DNA from: a virus
Reading direction: 5' to 3' (one strand)
IMG/VR virus record: IMGVR_UViG_3300037296_000224
Location: 1 to 30,978 of that record
DNA: 30,978 bases
Below, piece after piece: positions 13,941 to 19,630 of the stretch (positions within the stretch are counted from its first letter, which is position 1; every line of letters starts with the position of its first letter). The notes under the pieces were generated by a model. It did no database searches, was not told the DNA's origin, and saw nothing but the letters and a program-made list of their open reading frames with translations. Both the position numbers and the translations under genes were made by a program.

Positions 13941-14458
13941 TTTAATTTTTCCTCTTTTACTGTTAATTTATTTCCGCACTTAGGACAAAAGTGCATATTG
14001 TTGTCTATAGGTGTACCTGCATTTATAGAGAAATACATACCGCACTCACTTTCGTAGTCGTTATCTCCATCTTCCTCTTCGGTCCAATGACAGACTTCTT
14101 TATTATCTTTTTGTTCTAAATCAGTTATTTCTGCTCTTAAATCAGTTATTTCTGCTCTTAACTGAACAATTTCCTCTTCTAGTTCTCCTTTTATTTCTCT
14201 TTCTTCCTCAACTTCTATTTCTAATCTACAGGCATTATATTTATAACTTTTTAAAGAAGATTGTAATTGTAAATACTCTTCGTTTGTTGTAAGAAGTTCA
14301 TTTAGTTCATTTTCAAAGAGCTTTACTTCTGTACCACTATCAAATACATATTTTGTTTGTTCGTTTCCTAAATATTCTGTTGTCATATTATTTCTCTCTT
14401 TTTTAGTTTTATTTATTTTATAAAATAGTTCAGGGTGGTTATCTCTTAGATTTCCCAT
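13937..14458 (-). CDS. Coiled-coil protein with C-terminal zinc ribbon
   Basis: A 173-residue protein. The central part (about 60-125) is a highly acidic coiled coil, including a duplicated heptad (LRAEITDLRAEITDLEQ) coded by a 21-base tandem repeat. The C-terminus has cysteine pairs, CHW..., CGMYF and HFCPKCGNKL, that form a probable zinc ribbon. The start at 14458 is joined to the preceding gene as TAATG; a second good start is the ATG at 14386 (MTTEYLGNEQ) with its own AGAGAG site, giving 149 residues. Function unknown. Confidence 0.7.
   Translation of the reverse strand: MGNLRDNHPELFYKINKTKKERNNMTTEYLGNEQTKYVFDSGTEVKLFENELNELLTTNEEYLQLQSSLKSYKYNACRLEIEVEEEREIKGELEEEIVQLRAEITDLRAEITDLEQKDNKEVCHWTEEEDGDNDYESECGMYFSINAGTPIDNNMHFCPKCGNKLTVKEEKLK
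14118..14159 (-). repeat. 21-base tandem repeat, two copies
   Basis: Two perfect tandem copies, at 14118-14138 and 14139-14159, encode the seven-residue unit LRAEITD twice in the coiled coil. The unit keeps reading frame, so copy-number change would lengthen or shorten the rod in heptad steps. Confidence 0.95.
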
Positions 14459-14583
14459 TATTTTATATCCTTGTGAAATTTTGGTTTATTTTTGTGTATT
14501 TGTTTCTCTTTGTATATTGCATAGCTTATAAAAAGTATGAAATATATACCTGTTATGAGTCCTATTAGTAATTCGCTATTCAT
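14458..14583 (-). CDS. 41-residue single-pass membrane protein
   Basis: A 42-codon frame with a strong ribosome-binding site (GAGGAG, 4 bases before the ATG at 14583). The product is MNSELLIGLITGIYFILFIS (first 20 residues), continuing with YAIYKEKQIHKNK: one membrane helix near the N-terminus, then a short lysine-rich tail. Its stop overlaps the next start as TAATG. Function unknown; small membrane proteins of this kind in early phage operons sometimes act in superinfection exclusion. Confidence 0.75.
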   Translation of the reverse strand: MNSELLIGLITGIYFILFISYAIYKEKQIHKNKPKFHKDIK

Positions 14584-14592
14584 TTAATCTCC

Positions 14593-14629
14593 TCAAGATG
14601 GTATTTCATCATTGTCTATATCACTGGGG
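14593..14629 (-). other. Out-of-frame acidic tail of ssb
   Basis: Skipping one base of the CCCC run (14629-14626 on this strand) lets ssb continue as SDIDNDEIPS to a TGA at 14595-14593, within the ribosome-binding region of the next gene. D-x-D-x-D-E-I-P is the standard end of bacterial SSBs (normally ending in Pro-Phe), so this is a real tail displaced by a one-base insertion or a homopolymer error. The final residue would be Ser instead of Phe. Confidence 0.75.
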
Positions 14630-15121
14630 ATTTTGCATCGGCATATTTTGTTGCTGATACTGTGGTTGTTGTTGTTGATACTGTTGTTGCCCTTGTGGTG
14701 CATTATAATTTTGTTGCTGTTGTTGATACTGTTGCTGTTGCATTGGTTGTTGATGCTGTTGTGGTTGATAGTTTGTTTGTGGTTCTGTAGCTTGATCTTT
14801 ACTATCTAAAAATTTAAACTCTGTTACGCTCAATATGTGTTTACTTCTATTTGTTCCATCTTGTGCTTTCCATTGTTGAAACTGCAATCTACCCTCTAGC
14901 ATAACCTTAGAACCTTTTTTACAATATTGGTTAAGTATCTCCCCACCTTTACCAAACACGCTAAAATCTAAAAAACAAACTTCATCTACTTGTTCACCAT
15001 TTTGCTTTTTATATTTGTGTGAAGTTGCTATTGCTCCGTTTGCTATTGCTGAACCGCTTGGTAGATATTTTAGTTCTATATCTCTTGTGAGATTTCCTAT
15101 TGTTATTAATTTGTTATACAT
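14621..15121 (-). CDS. ssb: Single-stranded DNA-binding protein
   Basis: Binds single-stranded DNA during replication and recombination. Residues 1-110 form the OB fold, with MYNKLITIGNLTRDIELKYL, VCFLDFSVFGKGGEI and GSKVMLEGRLQFQQWKAQDG, close to Campylobacterota SSBs. Residues 113-166 are a Gln/Pro/Tyr/Asn-rich linker made by CAA-rich DNA. The expected acidic tip is absent in frame: translation stops at 14621, although the adjacent frame reads SDIDNDEIPS before a stop. AAAGGGAAAAT precedes the start. First or second gene of the leftward operon. Confidence 0.92.
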   Translation of the reverse strand: MYNKLITIGNLTRDIELKYLPSGSAIANGAIATSHKYKKQNGEQVDEVCFLDFSVFGKGGEILNQYCKKGSKVMLEGRLQFQQWKAQDGTNRSKHILSVTEFKFLDSKDQATEPQTNYQPQQHQQPMQQQQYQQQQQNYNAPQGQQQYQQQQPQYQQQNMPMQNPQ

Positions 15122-15154
15122 ATTTTCCCTTTATTTAATTGTTTTTTCTTTTTA

Positions 15155-15337
15155 TCATCGTATTATCTCCACAAATTTGATACCATCTAAGAAGCCAATA
15201 GGCACAATTCTTTTTCTTATTTTATGTTTGTTCTTTTTTTGCATTTCGTATTTTGATCGCTCGATATTTTCAAAAGCTTTTTTTGCATCTGCTACACACT
15301 TTTCAAAAGATGGATAAATATTTTCATTTTTACTCAT
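15155..15337 (-). CDS. Small basic protein, first gene of the leftward operon
   Basis: A 60-residue protein, highly basic in its middle (KYEMQKKNKHKIRKR), with an AAGGAAAA ribosome-binding site 5 bases before the ATG. It lies between the candidate leftward promoter and ssb. No family is recognised; charge and place suggest nucleic-acid contact, but that is a guess. Confidence 0.6.
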   Translation of the reverse strand: MSKNENIYPSFEKCVADAKKAFENIERSKYEMQKKNKHKIRKRIVPIGFLDGIKFVEIIR

Positions 15338-15368
15338 AATTTTCCTTTTTGTTTCTTTTTTGTATATT

Positions 15369-15524
15369 TAAATATTTACAAGAACTAACTGTTTCAATTA
15401 ATTTTATTCGGTGTGTTACAGGTATCTGGCGTGAACCTTTTATTACCGATATTTTAAGTTTTAGTTATTTTTAGAATAAGGAAGAAATGACAAACTTGAA
15501 ACAGTTAGCTCATATAAATATTTA
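15369..15524. promoter_or_regulatory. Divergent promoter pair on a 29-base inverted repeat
   Basis: The arms are 15369-15397 and 15496-15524, 26 of 29 positions complementary, with a perfect 13-base core (TTGAAACAGTTAG read outward). Each arm contains TTGAAA, a 17-base spacer and TATTTA, like -35 and -10 boxes pointing outward. The left one would start RNA about 25 bases before the gene at 15337; the right one would start near 15531. The shared core could also be an operator that controls both. Confidence 0.5.
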
Positions 15525-15526
15525 TT

Positions 15527-15556
15527 TATGTCTGGGACATTGATGTCCTAGACATA
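15527..15556 (+). other. Hairpin next to the rightward start site
   Basis: TATGTCTGGGACAT and ATGTCCTAGACATA form a 14-base stem (one G-U pair) separated by only TG, so the top pairs would open in RNA. It lies at the predicted start of the rightward transcript. It could stabilise the 5' end of an RNA or be a dyad operator. Confidence 0.55.
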
Positions 15557-15763
15557 AAGATTTTCTTTTCTCGGTATCTTCACAAACCTCATAAGTAAAA
15601 CAACTCTACAACCTCGTAGGGCGAATCGTACCACTAGATGCTACTTAACACATCTTTTCCTTAAAGGCATTTATATATCACTATACAAATCTTTATTTGT
15701 GGATTTAAACATTGGGTTTTAAAATAAACTCAAAATTTGAGATAACTTATCTCGTTTTGTTTT
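15531..15763 (+). ncRNA. Candidate noncoding RNA
   Basis: A promoter-like arm (15496-15524) is followed, about 230 bases later, by a stem and T-rich run that could end transcription, with no open frame between. The predicted RNA begins with the 15527-15556 hairpin and includes a G/C-richer patch with CTAC..GTAG pairing. No known RNA family is recognised. It could equally be a long 5' leader of the nuclease transcript. Confidence 0.35.
15739..15763 (+). terminator. Terminator-like stem and T run
   Basis: GAGATA/TATCTC form a perfect 6-base stem with a 3-base loop (15739-15753), followed by CGTTTTGTTTTTG. It overlaps a second small palindrome, CTCAAAATTTGAG (15729-15741). The stem is A/T-rich, so termination would be weak. 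Confidence 0.4.
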
Positions 15764-15778
15764 TGTAATAGAATTATG

Positions 15779-15827
15779 CCATAATGGAATTAAACTAAGC
15801 TTAATTTTAATTCCATTATGGAATTAA
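15779..15827. promoter_or_regulatory. Two repressor operators before the nuclease gene
   Basis: CCATAATGGAATTA (15779-15792) and TAATTCCATTATGG (15808-15821) are perfect inverted copies. The second is part of a full palindrome centred on 15817 (core ATTCCATTATGGAAT, 15810-15824; symmetric from 15807 to 15827). The same motif recurs three times between the repressor and the Cro-like gene. A -10-like CATAAT lies inside the first site, so binding should block the nuclease promoter. Confidence 0.7.
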
Positions 15828-15828
15828 G

Positions 15829-15860
15829 TCTCATAATATCAATAAATTGATATTATGAGA
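15829..15860. other. Perfect 15-base palindrome upstream of the nuclease
   Basis: TCTCATAATATCAAT (15829-15843) and ATTGATATTATGAGA (15846-15860) are perfectly complementary with a two-base centre, ending 20 bases before the nuclease ATG. It may be a second operator type, or an mRNA hairpin limiting translation. The ribosome-binding site AAGGA lies downstream of the stem, not within it. Confidence 0.7.
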
Positions 15861-15880
15861 TACTCAAAAAAAGGATTTTT

Positions 15881-16315
15881 ATGTTTAATGCAATATTATT
15901 TTTATCACTTTTAAATTTGTGTTTGAGTGCTGAAATACTCAAAGATATAAAGTTTGAAAATGCAACAGTAAAGAAAATAACAAGTATTTATGATGGTGAT
16001 AGTTTTAGGGTAAATATAAAGGACTATCCTAGACTAATAGGATATAGAATGGCTGTAAGGATAAACGGAATTGATACACCTGAGATGCGATATAAGTGTG
16101 AAAATGAAAAAATATTAGCTAGAAAAGCTAAACAGCTTACTGTATCACTTTTGAGAAATGCAGATCATATAGAGTTGAGAAATATAAAAAGAGGTAAGTA
16201 TTTTAGAATAATTGCTGATGTGTATGTAGATGATATATCTATTGCTGATGAGCTTTTAAAGGCTGGTTATGCTGCAAGGTATGAAGGTGGCACTAAGATA
16301 GACTGGTGTAAATAA
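15881..16315 (+). CDS. Secreted thermonuclease-like (SNase) nuclease
   Basis: A 144-residue staphylococcal-nuclease-fold enzyme with an N-terminal signal peptide (MFNAILFLSLLNLCLSAEI, likely cleaved after Ser16-Ala17), hence periplasmic or released. Visible SNase motifs: ITSIYDGDSFRVNI with the calcium-binding aspartates, AVRINGIDTPEMR with the catalytic arginine and aspartate, ARKAKQLTVSLL and GKYFRIIADVYVD with the second arginine region, then ELLKAGYAARYEGG. Such enzymes cut DNA and RNA 5' of phosphates using calcium. It stands alone on the + strand under the phage repressor operators and converges on the 16321 gene. It looks like an accessory cargo gene; prophage nucleases of other families inhibit natural transformation in Campylobacter jejuni, so a similar role is possible. 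Confidence 0.88.
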   Translation: MFNAILFLSLLNLCLSAEILKDIKFENATVKKITSIYDGDSFRVNIKDYPRLIGYRMAVRINGIDTPEMRYKCENEKILARKAKQLTVSLLRNADHIELRNIKRGKYFRIIADVYVDDISIADELLKAGYAARYEGGTKIDWCK

Positions 16316-16320
16316 ATACA

Positions 16321-16770
16321 CTAGTCATCGTTTTCACAAAGTGCTTTTGCTTCTCTCGTGAATATTCCTAAATCTTTGTAAACACCAGACCTAATGCTTT
16401 TATCTTTTAACAAATATTTATTAATAGCATTTAAGTCGCCTTGACCATATTTATTATCTGCATAGCCAGTCAAACCAAATCTTTTGCCATCTAATATGAT
16501 AACTGGTGATATTCCAACTTCATCAACAAAACAAGCTAGTTTAGCTTCATCAGTAGTAAAAGCCCATCTATCACCATAATCAGCTTTATATATGGTTTTA
16601 TCTTGTATATCTCCACTCATAAAATAAGAAATAATAGCGACTATTGCAACAAACCCTATGAAAGTTTTACCCATATTTACAGTAGGATTTTTTTGACCGC
16701 AATGAGGGCAAAGCTTAGCTCCTTTAGCTACTTCTTTTTTGCAACTTTTACATTTAACTATTTTGCTCAT
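16321..16770 (-). CDS. Zinc-ribbon membrane protein with YebY-like (DUF2511) domain
   Basis: A 149-residue protein: an N-terminal zinc ribbon (CKSCKKEVAKGAKLCPHCG, C7-C10-C21-C24), a membrane helix (TFIGFVAIVAIISYFM, about 36-51) and an external domain with YGDRWAFTTDEAKLACF, PVIILDGKRFGLTGYA and a C-terminal alpha part, the pattern of DUF2511/YebY-type proteins. It starts at the repressor stop (TAATG), so it is co-transcribed with the repressor and probably expressed in the lysogen. This is the usual place for lysogenic conversion or exclusion genes. Function unknown. Confidence 0.75.
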   Translation of the reverse strand: MSKIVKCKSCKKEVAKGAKLCPHCGQKNPTVNMGKTFIGFVAIVAIISYFMSGDIQDKTIYKADYGDRWAFTTDEAKLACFVDEVGISPVIILDGKRFGLTGYADNKYGQGDLNAINKYLLKDKSIRSGVYKDLGIFTREAKALCENDD

Positions 16771-17384
16771 TAAAAATCCTTATCTATTTTTCCTACAACT
16801 TTTGACATTCTCAGATCTCTGTTTTCATCAAAATGTATAACTATAATTTCATATTCACTATTTATTGGAATTAAAGATATTATTGTTCCAGCTTCATTTA
16901 TCTTGTATTTTTTTATACCACTTTCACCATCTAAGTTATAATGTACTATATTTCCACAATCTACATGAAGGGATGGATTACAATAAACAATATCGTTTTC
17001 ATTTATTTTAGGACTCATACTTTGCCCTTCAGCCTCTATTGCATACATTCCCACTTTATATATCTCCTTAGGAATTGGAACAGTTTCGTATCCATTCAAT
17101 TCATAATCTTTTGGTTTTCCACAACTTGCTTTACCAATGAGTGGAATATGAAAATTATCTACTAACTTATTTTCTTTACCCAACAGAATATCAGTTGATA
17201 CATTAAAATATGTTGATATTTCTATTAGTAAATCATAGGGTATATCCCTATTTGTTTCTTTATTTTCACTAAGCCATTTAGCAACAGTGCTTTGGACTTT
17301 ATTTAAGTAATTAATTAAATCTTTTTGTTTTTTTTCCTGAACTTCTAATAAATTGTTTATTATTTTTGCAGTTTCTATCGACAT
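16770..17384 (-). CDS. CI-type repressor with LexA/S24 self-cleavage domain
   Basis: A 204-residue repressor. Residues 1-70 form a helix-turn-helix domain (KKQKDLINYLNKVQSTVAKWLSE). The C-terminal part is a LexA/CI peptidase: a cleavage region at KASCGKP (around C88-G89), the catalytic serine S122 in EGQSMSP, and the lysine in ESGIKKYKI (K158 or K159). This predicts RecA-stimulated self-cleavage, so the prophage should respond to DNA damage. It probably binds ATTCCATWATGGAAT sites upstream of itself, of the Cro-like gene and of the nuclease. AAAGGAC precedes the ATG. Confidence 0.9.
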   Translation of the reverse strand: MSIETAKIINNLLEVQEKKQKDLINYLNKVQSTVAKWLSENKETNRDIPYDLLIEISTYFNVSTDILLGKENKLVDNFHIPLIGKASCGKPKDYELNGYETVPIPKEIYKVGMYAIEAEGQSMSPKINENDIVYCNPSLHVDCGNIVHYNLDGESGIKKYKINEAGTIISLIPINSEYEIIVIHFDENRDLRMSKVVGKIDKDF

Positions 17385-17411
17385 TTTAAGTCCTTTCTGT
17401 CACATAACTAT

Positions 17412-17488
17412 ATTATAGCAGAATATTCCATAATAGAATAATCCAAAATGGAATTAATTTAAGCAAAGTATAAATTCCATTTCGGCAT
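17412..17488. promoter_or_regulatory. Repressor/Cro promoter-operator region with three operators
   Basis: A perfect TATAAT lies on the - strand at 17417-17412 for the repressor, and a TATAAA at 17469-17474 on the + strand for the Cro-like gene. Three sites match the 15-base operator: 17425-17439 (ATTCCATAATAGAAT, 14 of 15), 17440-17454 (AATCCAAAATGGAAT, 13 of 15) and 17474-17488 (ATTCCATTTCGGCAT, 12 of 15). The first lies between the -10 and -35 positions of the repressor promoter and the last covers the Cro start site, the layout of a lambda-type switch. Confidence 0.7.
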
Positions 17489-17491
17489 AAT

Positions 17492-17665
17492 ATGAAAATG
17501 AAAAAAACACAAGAAGAAATATCAGCGGTGCTCGGTGTCACACAATCAACTGTATCTAAATATAAAAACAGAAAACTCGAATTGAGCTATGAACAAGGCT
17601 TATTGTTAAAAAAAGGATTGGGTTGGAATGATGACGATATACAAAAGTTTTTATCTGGAAAGTAA
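17492..17665 (+). CDS. Cro-like helix-turn-helix regulator
   Basis: A 57-residue protein divergent from the repressor. It reads MKMKKTQEEISAVLGVTQST, then VSKYKNRKLELSYEQG; the segment TQEEISAVLGVTQSTVSKYK (residues 6-25) is a clear helix-turn-helix. Position and size are those of Cro in lambdoid phages, where it competes for the repressor operators to favour lytic growth. No ribosome-binding site is seen before the ATG at 17492. A second ATG at 17498 is possible, and the message may be leaderless or nearly so. Confidence 0.82.
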   Translation: MKMKKTQEEISAVLGVTQSTVSKYKNRKLELSYEQGLLLKKGLGWNDDDIQKFLSGK

Positions 17666-17671
17666 ATAATT

Positions 17672-17713
17672 TCATTAAAGCTATTTCTTGCTTTATAAAG
17701 ATAGTTTTAATGA
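17672..17713 (+). terminator. Hairpin after the Cro-like gene
   Basis: TCATTAAAGCTAT (17672-17684) pairs with ATAGTTTTAATGA (17701-17713), 12 Watson-Crick pairs and one G-U, with a 16-base loop, seven bases after the stop codon. There is no T run, so it may be a processing or stability element instead of a terminator. Confidence 0.4.
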
Positions 17714-17753
17714 GATTATGAGTGTTTAGTTTGACGACACAGCACTCATAATC
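17714..17753 (+). other. Second hairpin in the gene-free stretch
   Basis: GATTATGAGTG (17714-17724) and CACTCATAATC (17743-17753) form a perfect 11-base stem with an 18-base loop, immediately after the preceding hairpin. A small third stem, CACTT/AAGTG, is at 17764-17776. Together they make the 239 bases between the Cro-like gene and the initiator gene highly structured. Confidence 0.6.
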
Positions 17754-17820
17754 GTAAGCGTTGCACTTAAAAAGTGAACTTTGTAGTTTACCATAAGTGT
17801 GTTTAAACCTTTTATTGAGT

Positions 17821-17900
17821 TAACCTCCAGTTTAATTACCTCCATAGTTGTGGAGGTTAATTCTTGTGTTAATTGAATAAAAACATAAATTCTATGGAGG
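17821..17900 (+). promoter_or_regulatory. Possible RNA switch over the initiator ribosome-binding site
   Basis: Four related segments can pair in exclusive ways. TAACCTCCA (17821-17829) pairs with TGGAGGTTA (17851-17859), 9 bases. ACCTCCA (17838-17844) pairs with TGGAGGT (17851-17857). CCTCCATA (17839-17846) pairs with TATGGAGG (17893-17900), which contains the ribosome-binding site of the gene at 17905. The middle segment can therefore hide or free the site depending on its partner. Confidence 0.45.
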
Positions 17901-17904
17901 AATT

Positions 17905-18609
17905 ATGGCTACAAAATTTATTACTGTTTCAGTAGAAACTATGAGGGACAAAAACTTATCCCCAAATCAAAAATTTATACTTTCAGAAATACAACAATTA
18001 TCAACACTTGACAAAGGATGTTTTGCAAATAATAGACATTTTAGTGAACTTATTGGAATTTCTAATTCTGGTGTTTCTAAAGCAATTACAGGACTTGAAA
18101 AACTAGGATATATTTCAATAGATAATTCAAAGACAAAGCGAAATAATGGTCGAATAATTACTATTGACTTTAGTCAAGGGGGTATTGACTGTAGTCAAGG
18201 GGGTATTGACTGTAGTCAAGGGGGTATTGACTGTAGTCAAGAGTCTAAAGATAATATAACAATTAATAGAACAATTAATATAAAAAATAAACAAAAAGAT
18301 GAAGTATTACCTGAAAATCTAAATATAGAAGCTTTTAACTCTTGGTGTGATTACAAAGGTAAAAGCTATTCAAAGCAAGGTAGAACACTAACTATAAATA
18401 AACTTACTAAATATTCTAAAGATGTTCAGCAACAAATGGTTGATAACAGCATTATGAATAATTATAAAGGCTTATTTGAAGTTAAACAAAACAATCAACA
18501 AAAACAATCACAACAAAATACCTATGAAACAAAATCGCAAAGAAATGCAAGACTTTTAAATGAAGCTTTTGATATGGGAAATAGAAATAATTTAGGAGTT
18601 ATATTATGA
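17905..18609 (+). CDS. Replication initiator (lambda O-like, helix-turn-helix)
   Basis: A 234-residue protein with an N-terminal winged helix-turn-helix (SPNQKFILSEIQQLSTLDKG, then NRHFSELIGISNSGVSKAITGLEKLGYI, residues 18-73) of the type found in phage replisome organisers. Residues 90-112 contain three copies of SQGGIDC, a by-product of DNA iterons embedded in the gene. The rest is polar and Gln/Asn-rich, with a helical segment ENLNIEAFNSWCDYKGKSYSKQ. Having the origin inside the initiator gene is the lambda O arrangement. TGGAGGA is an excellent ribosome-binding site. The end overlaps the next gene as ATGA. The partner helicase loader is not evident. Confidence 0.75.
   Translation: MATKFITVSVETMRDKNLSPNQKFILSEIQQLSTLDKGCFANNRHFSELIGISNSGVSKAITGLEKLGYISIDNSKTKRNNGRIITIDFSQGGIDCSQGGIDCSQGGIDCSQESKDNITINRTINIKNKQKDEVLPENLNIEAFNSWCDYKGKSYSKQGRTLTINKLTKYSKDVQQQMVDNSIMNNYKGLFEVKQNNQQKQSQQNTYETKSQRNARLLNEAFDMGNRNNLGVIL
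18164..18240. repeat. Iterons: candidate replication origin
   Basis: Four dyads, TTGACTTTAGTCAA (18164-18177) and TTGACTGTAGTCAA three times (18185-18198, 18206-18219, 18227-18240), are spaced exactly 21 bases apart, two helical turns. They are separated by GGGGGTA tracts. A very A/T-rich stretch follows (18247-18300), suited to melting. Lambda has four dyad iterons followed by an A/T-rich region inside gene O, so by analogy this is ori. Confidence 0.8.
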
Positions 18610-19220
18610 AACTAGCAATAGATAAAATTGTAAAAATTCTTGGTATTGATTTAGCTGATACAAGTACACTAGCTTTTATGGGTGAAGATATAATCCCTTT
18701 GAAAAATGATATAAATTCTTTTGTTGAATATGTTAGAAATAATTGCAATAGCCATAAATTGAATTATAAAGATGGCTTTCAAAAGTTCATTTTTTTAGTA
18801 GATGAATACAAAAAAAACAAAATAGCACTATCACACGAAGAACAATTAAAAATACATAGCTATTCAAACGATTTAAACAATAAAATAATAATAATCTTTG
18901 AATTATTTAATGAAGAATTGAATAAAAATAAAGTTTCTTTAGATAGTCAAAGTGCCAAAAAGTACTTTAGCTTAGAATCCGTAACAAAAAATTTAGAAAA
19001 CTATCTTGGACAGAAAGGCTTAATGGTTGTTGATGCAATAGGTAGAATAAATATTTGTAAATTTGTAAAATATAATAGATATTCATTACTTGAAGAAATA
19101 AAAGAAACTATAACTTCACTTGCTAAAAATAAAAAATCTATTGTTCTTGGATATTCGCTAACAGCTCAAATTGGAGCTAGAAGAAATGAATTGGTTATGA
19201 ATAAAAGAGCGAGTTTATAA
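18606..19220 (+). CDS. Unknown early protein, coupled to the initiator
   Basis: A 204-residue, mostly helical, lysine-rich protein overlapping the initiator gene by ATGA. No Walker motif, zinc site or membrane helix is visible. Segments such as KIHSYSNDLNNKIIIIFELFNEELNKN and GQKGLMVVDAIGRINICKFVKYNRY look like ordinary soluble domains. Its place suggests a replication partner, but helicase-loader motifs are absent. Confidence 0.65.
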   Translation: MKLAIDKIVKILGIDLADTSTLAFMGEDIIPLKNDINSFVEYVRNNCNSHKLNYKDGFQKFIFLVDEYKKNKIALSHEEQLKIHSYSNDLNNKIIIIFELFNEELNKNKVSLDSQSAKKYFSLESVTKNLENYLGQKGLMVVDAIGRINICKFVKYNRYSLLEEIKETITSLAKNKKSIVLGYSLTAQIGARRNELVMNKRASL

Positions 19221-19252
19221 ATGATCAAGCAATAAAAGAAAGTGAGTGCATA

Positions 19253-19630
19253 ATGAATATAAATCTTAGACAACTATCAATAGAAGAGGGATTTAATAAT
19301 AGTTACTTTTCAGCTATGAGAAACACTAACAGATCTAAGTTTGAGAGAGTATTTGGTTTTGATGAAAATAAAAAAGTATCATTAGAAAAATATAAAAAAT
19401 ATGTTGAGTATTTGAAATGTGATGTAGAAGAGATTTATTATTATTTGAAAGATAACAAAAAAATTAAAGACTTTGTGGAAAATCATACTTCATATAAAAC
19501 TGTTCAAGATTTTGATAGAGCATTATTTTCTGTAACAGAAAATACTATTAAATTGTATTACTCTAAAGTTTTAAAATGGGAAGAGATAAAAGAGTCTTTT
19601 GATTTGTTTAGTTTTGGAGAGGTTGCTTAG
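19253..19630 (+). CDS. Unknown protein
   Basis: A 125-residue protein. The N-terminus (LRQLSIEEGFNNSYFSAMRNTNRSKFERVFGF) could be a small helical DNA-binding segment; the rest is helical and tyrosine-rich (KYVEYLKCDVEEIYYYLKDNKK). It begins 32 bases after the previous gene and its stop overlaps the next start as TAGTG. No family is recognised. Confidence 0.6.
   Translation: MNINLRQLSIEEGFNNSYFSAMRNTNRSKFERVFGFDENKKVSLEKYKKYVEYLKCDVEEIYYYLKDNKKIKDFVENHTSYKTVQDFDRALFSVTENTIKLYYSKVLKWEEIKESFDLFSFGEVA

Larger units (their letters stand above)
15338..15880. other. Gene-free control region
   Basis: No open frame of useful length is seen on either strand in these 543 bases; stops occur in every frame. 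The stretch holds a pair of outward promoters in inverted-repeat form, two hairpins, a terminator-like stem, two repressor operators and a long palindrome before the nuclease gene, listed separately. A locally G/C-rich patch (around 15610-15640) stands out in otherwise A/T-rich DNA. Confidence 0.7.

Noticed and set aside
14612-14809. Leucine-rich 65-residue 'membrane protein' on the + strand
   Set aside because: It is the antisense of the CAA-rich ssb linker (TTG/TTGTTG read as leucine), not a gene.
15600-15660. Possible tRNA-like segment (GGGCGAATCGTACC)
   Set aside because: It lacks a proper T-arm, acceptor stem and anticodon arm; no tRNA could be built on either strand.
18172-18240. Short regularly spaced repeats as a CRISPR array
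   Set aside because: The 21-base units are contiguous with no unique spacers, and lie inside a gene; they fit iterons.
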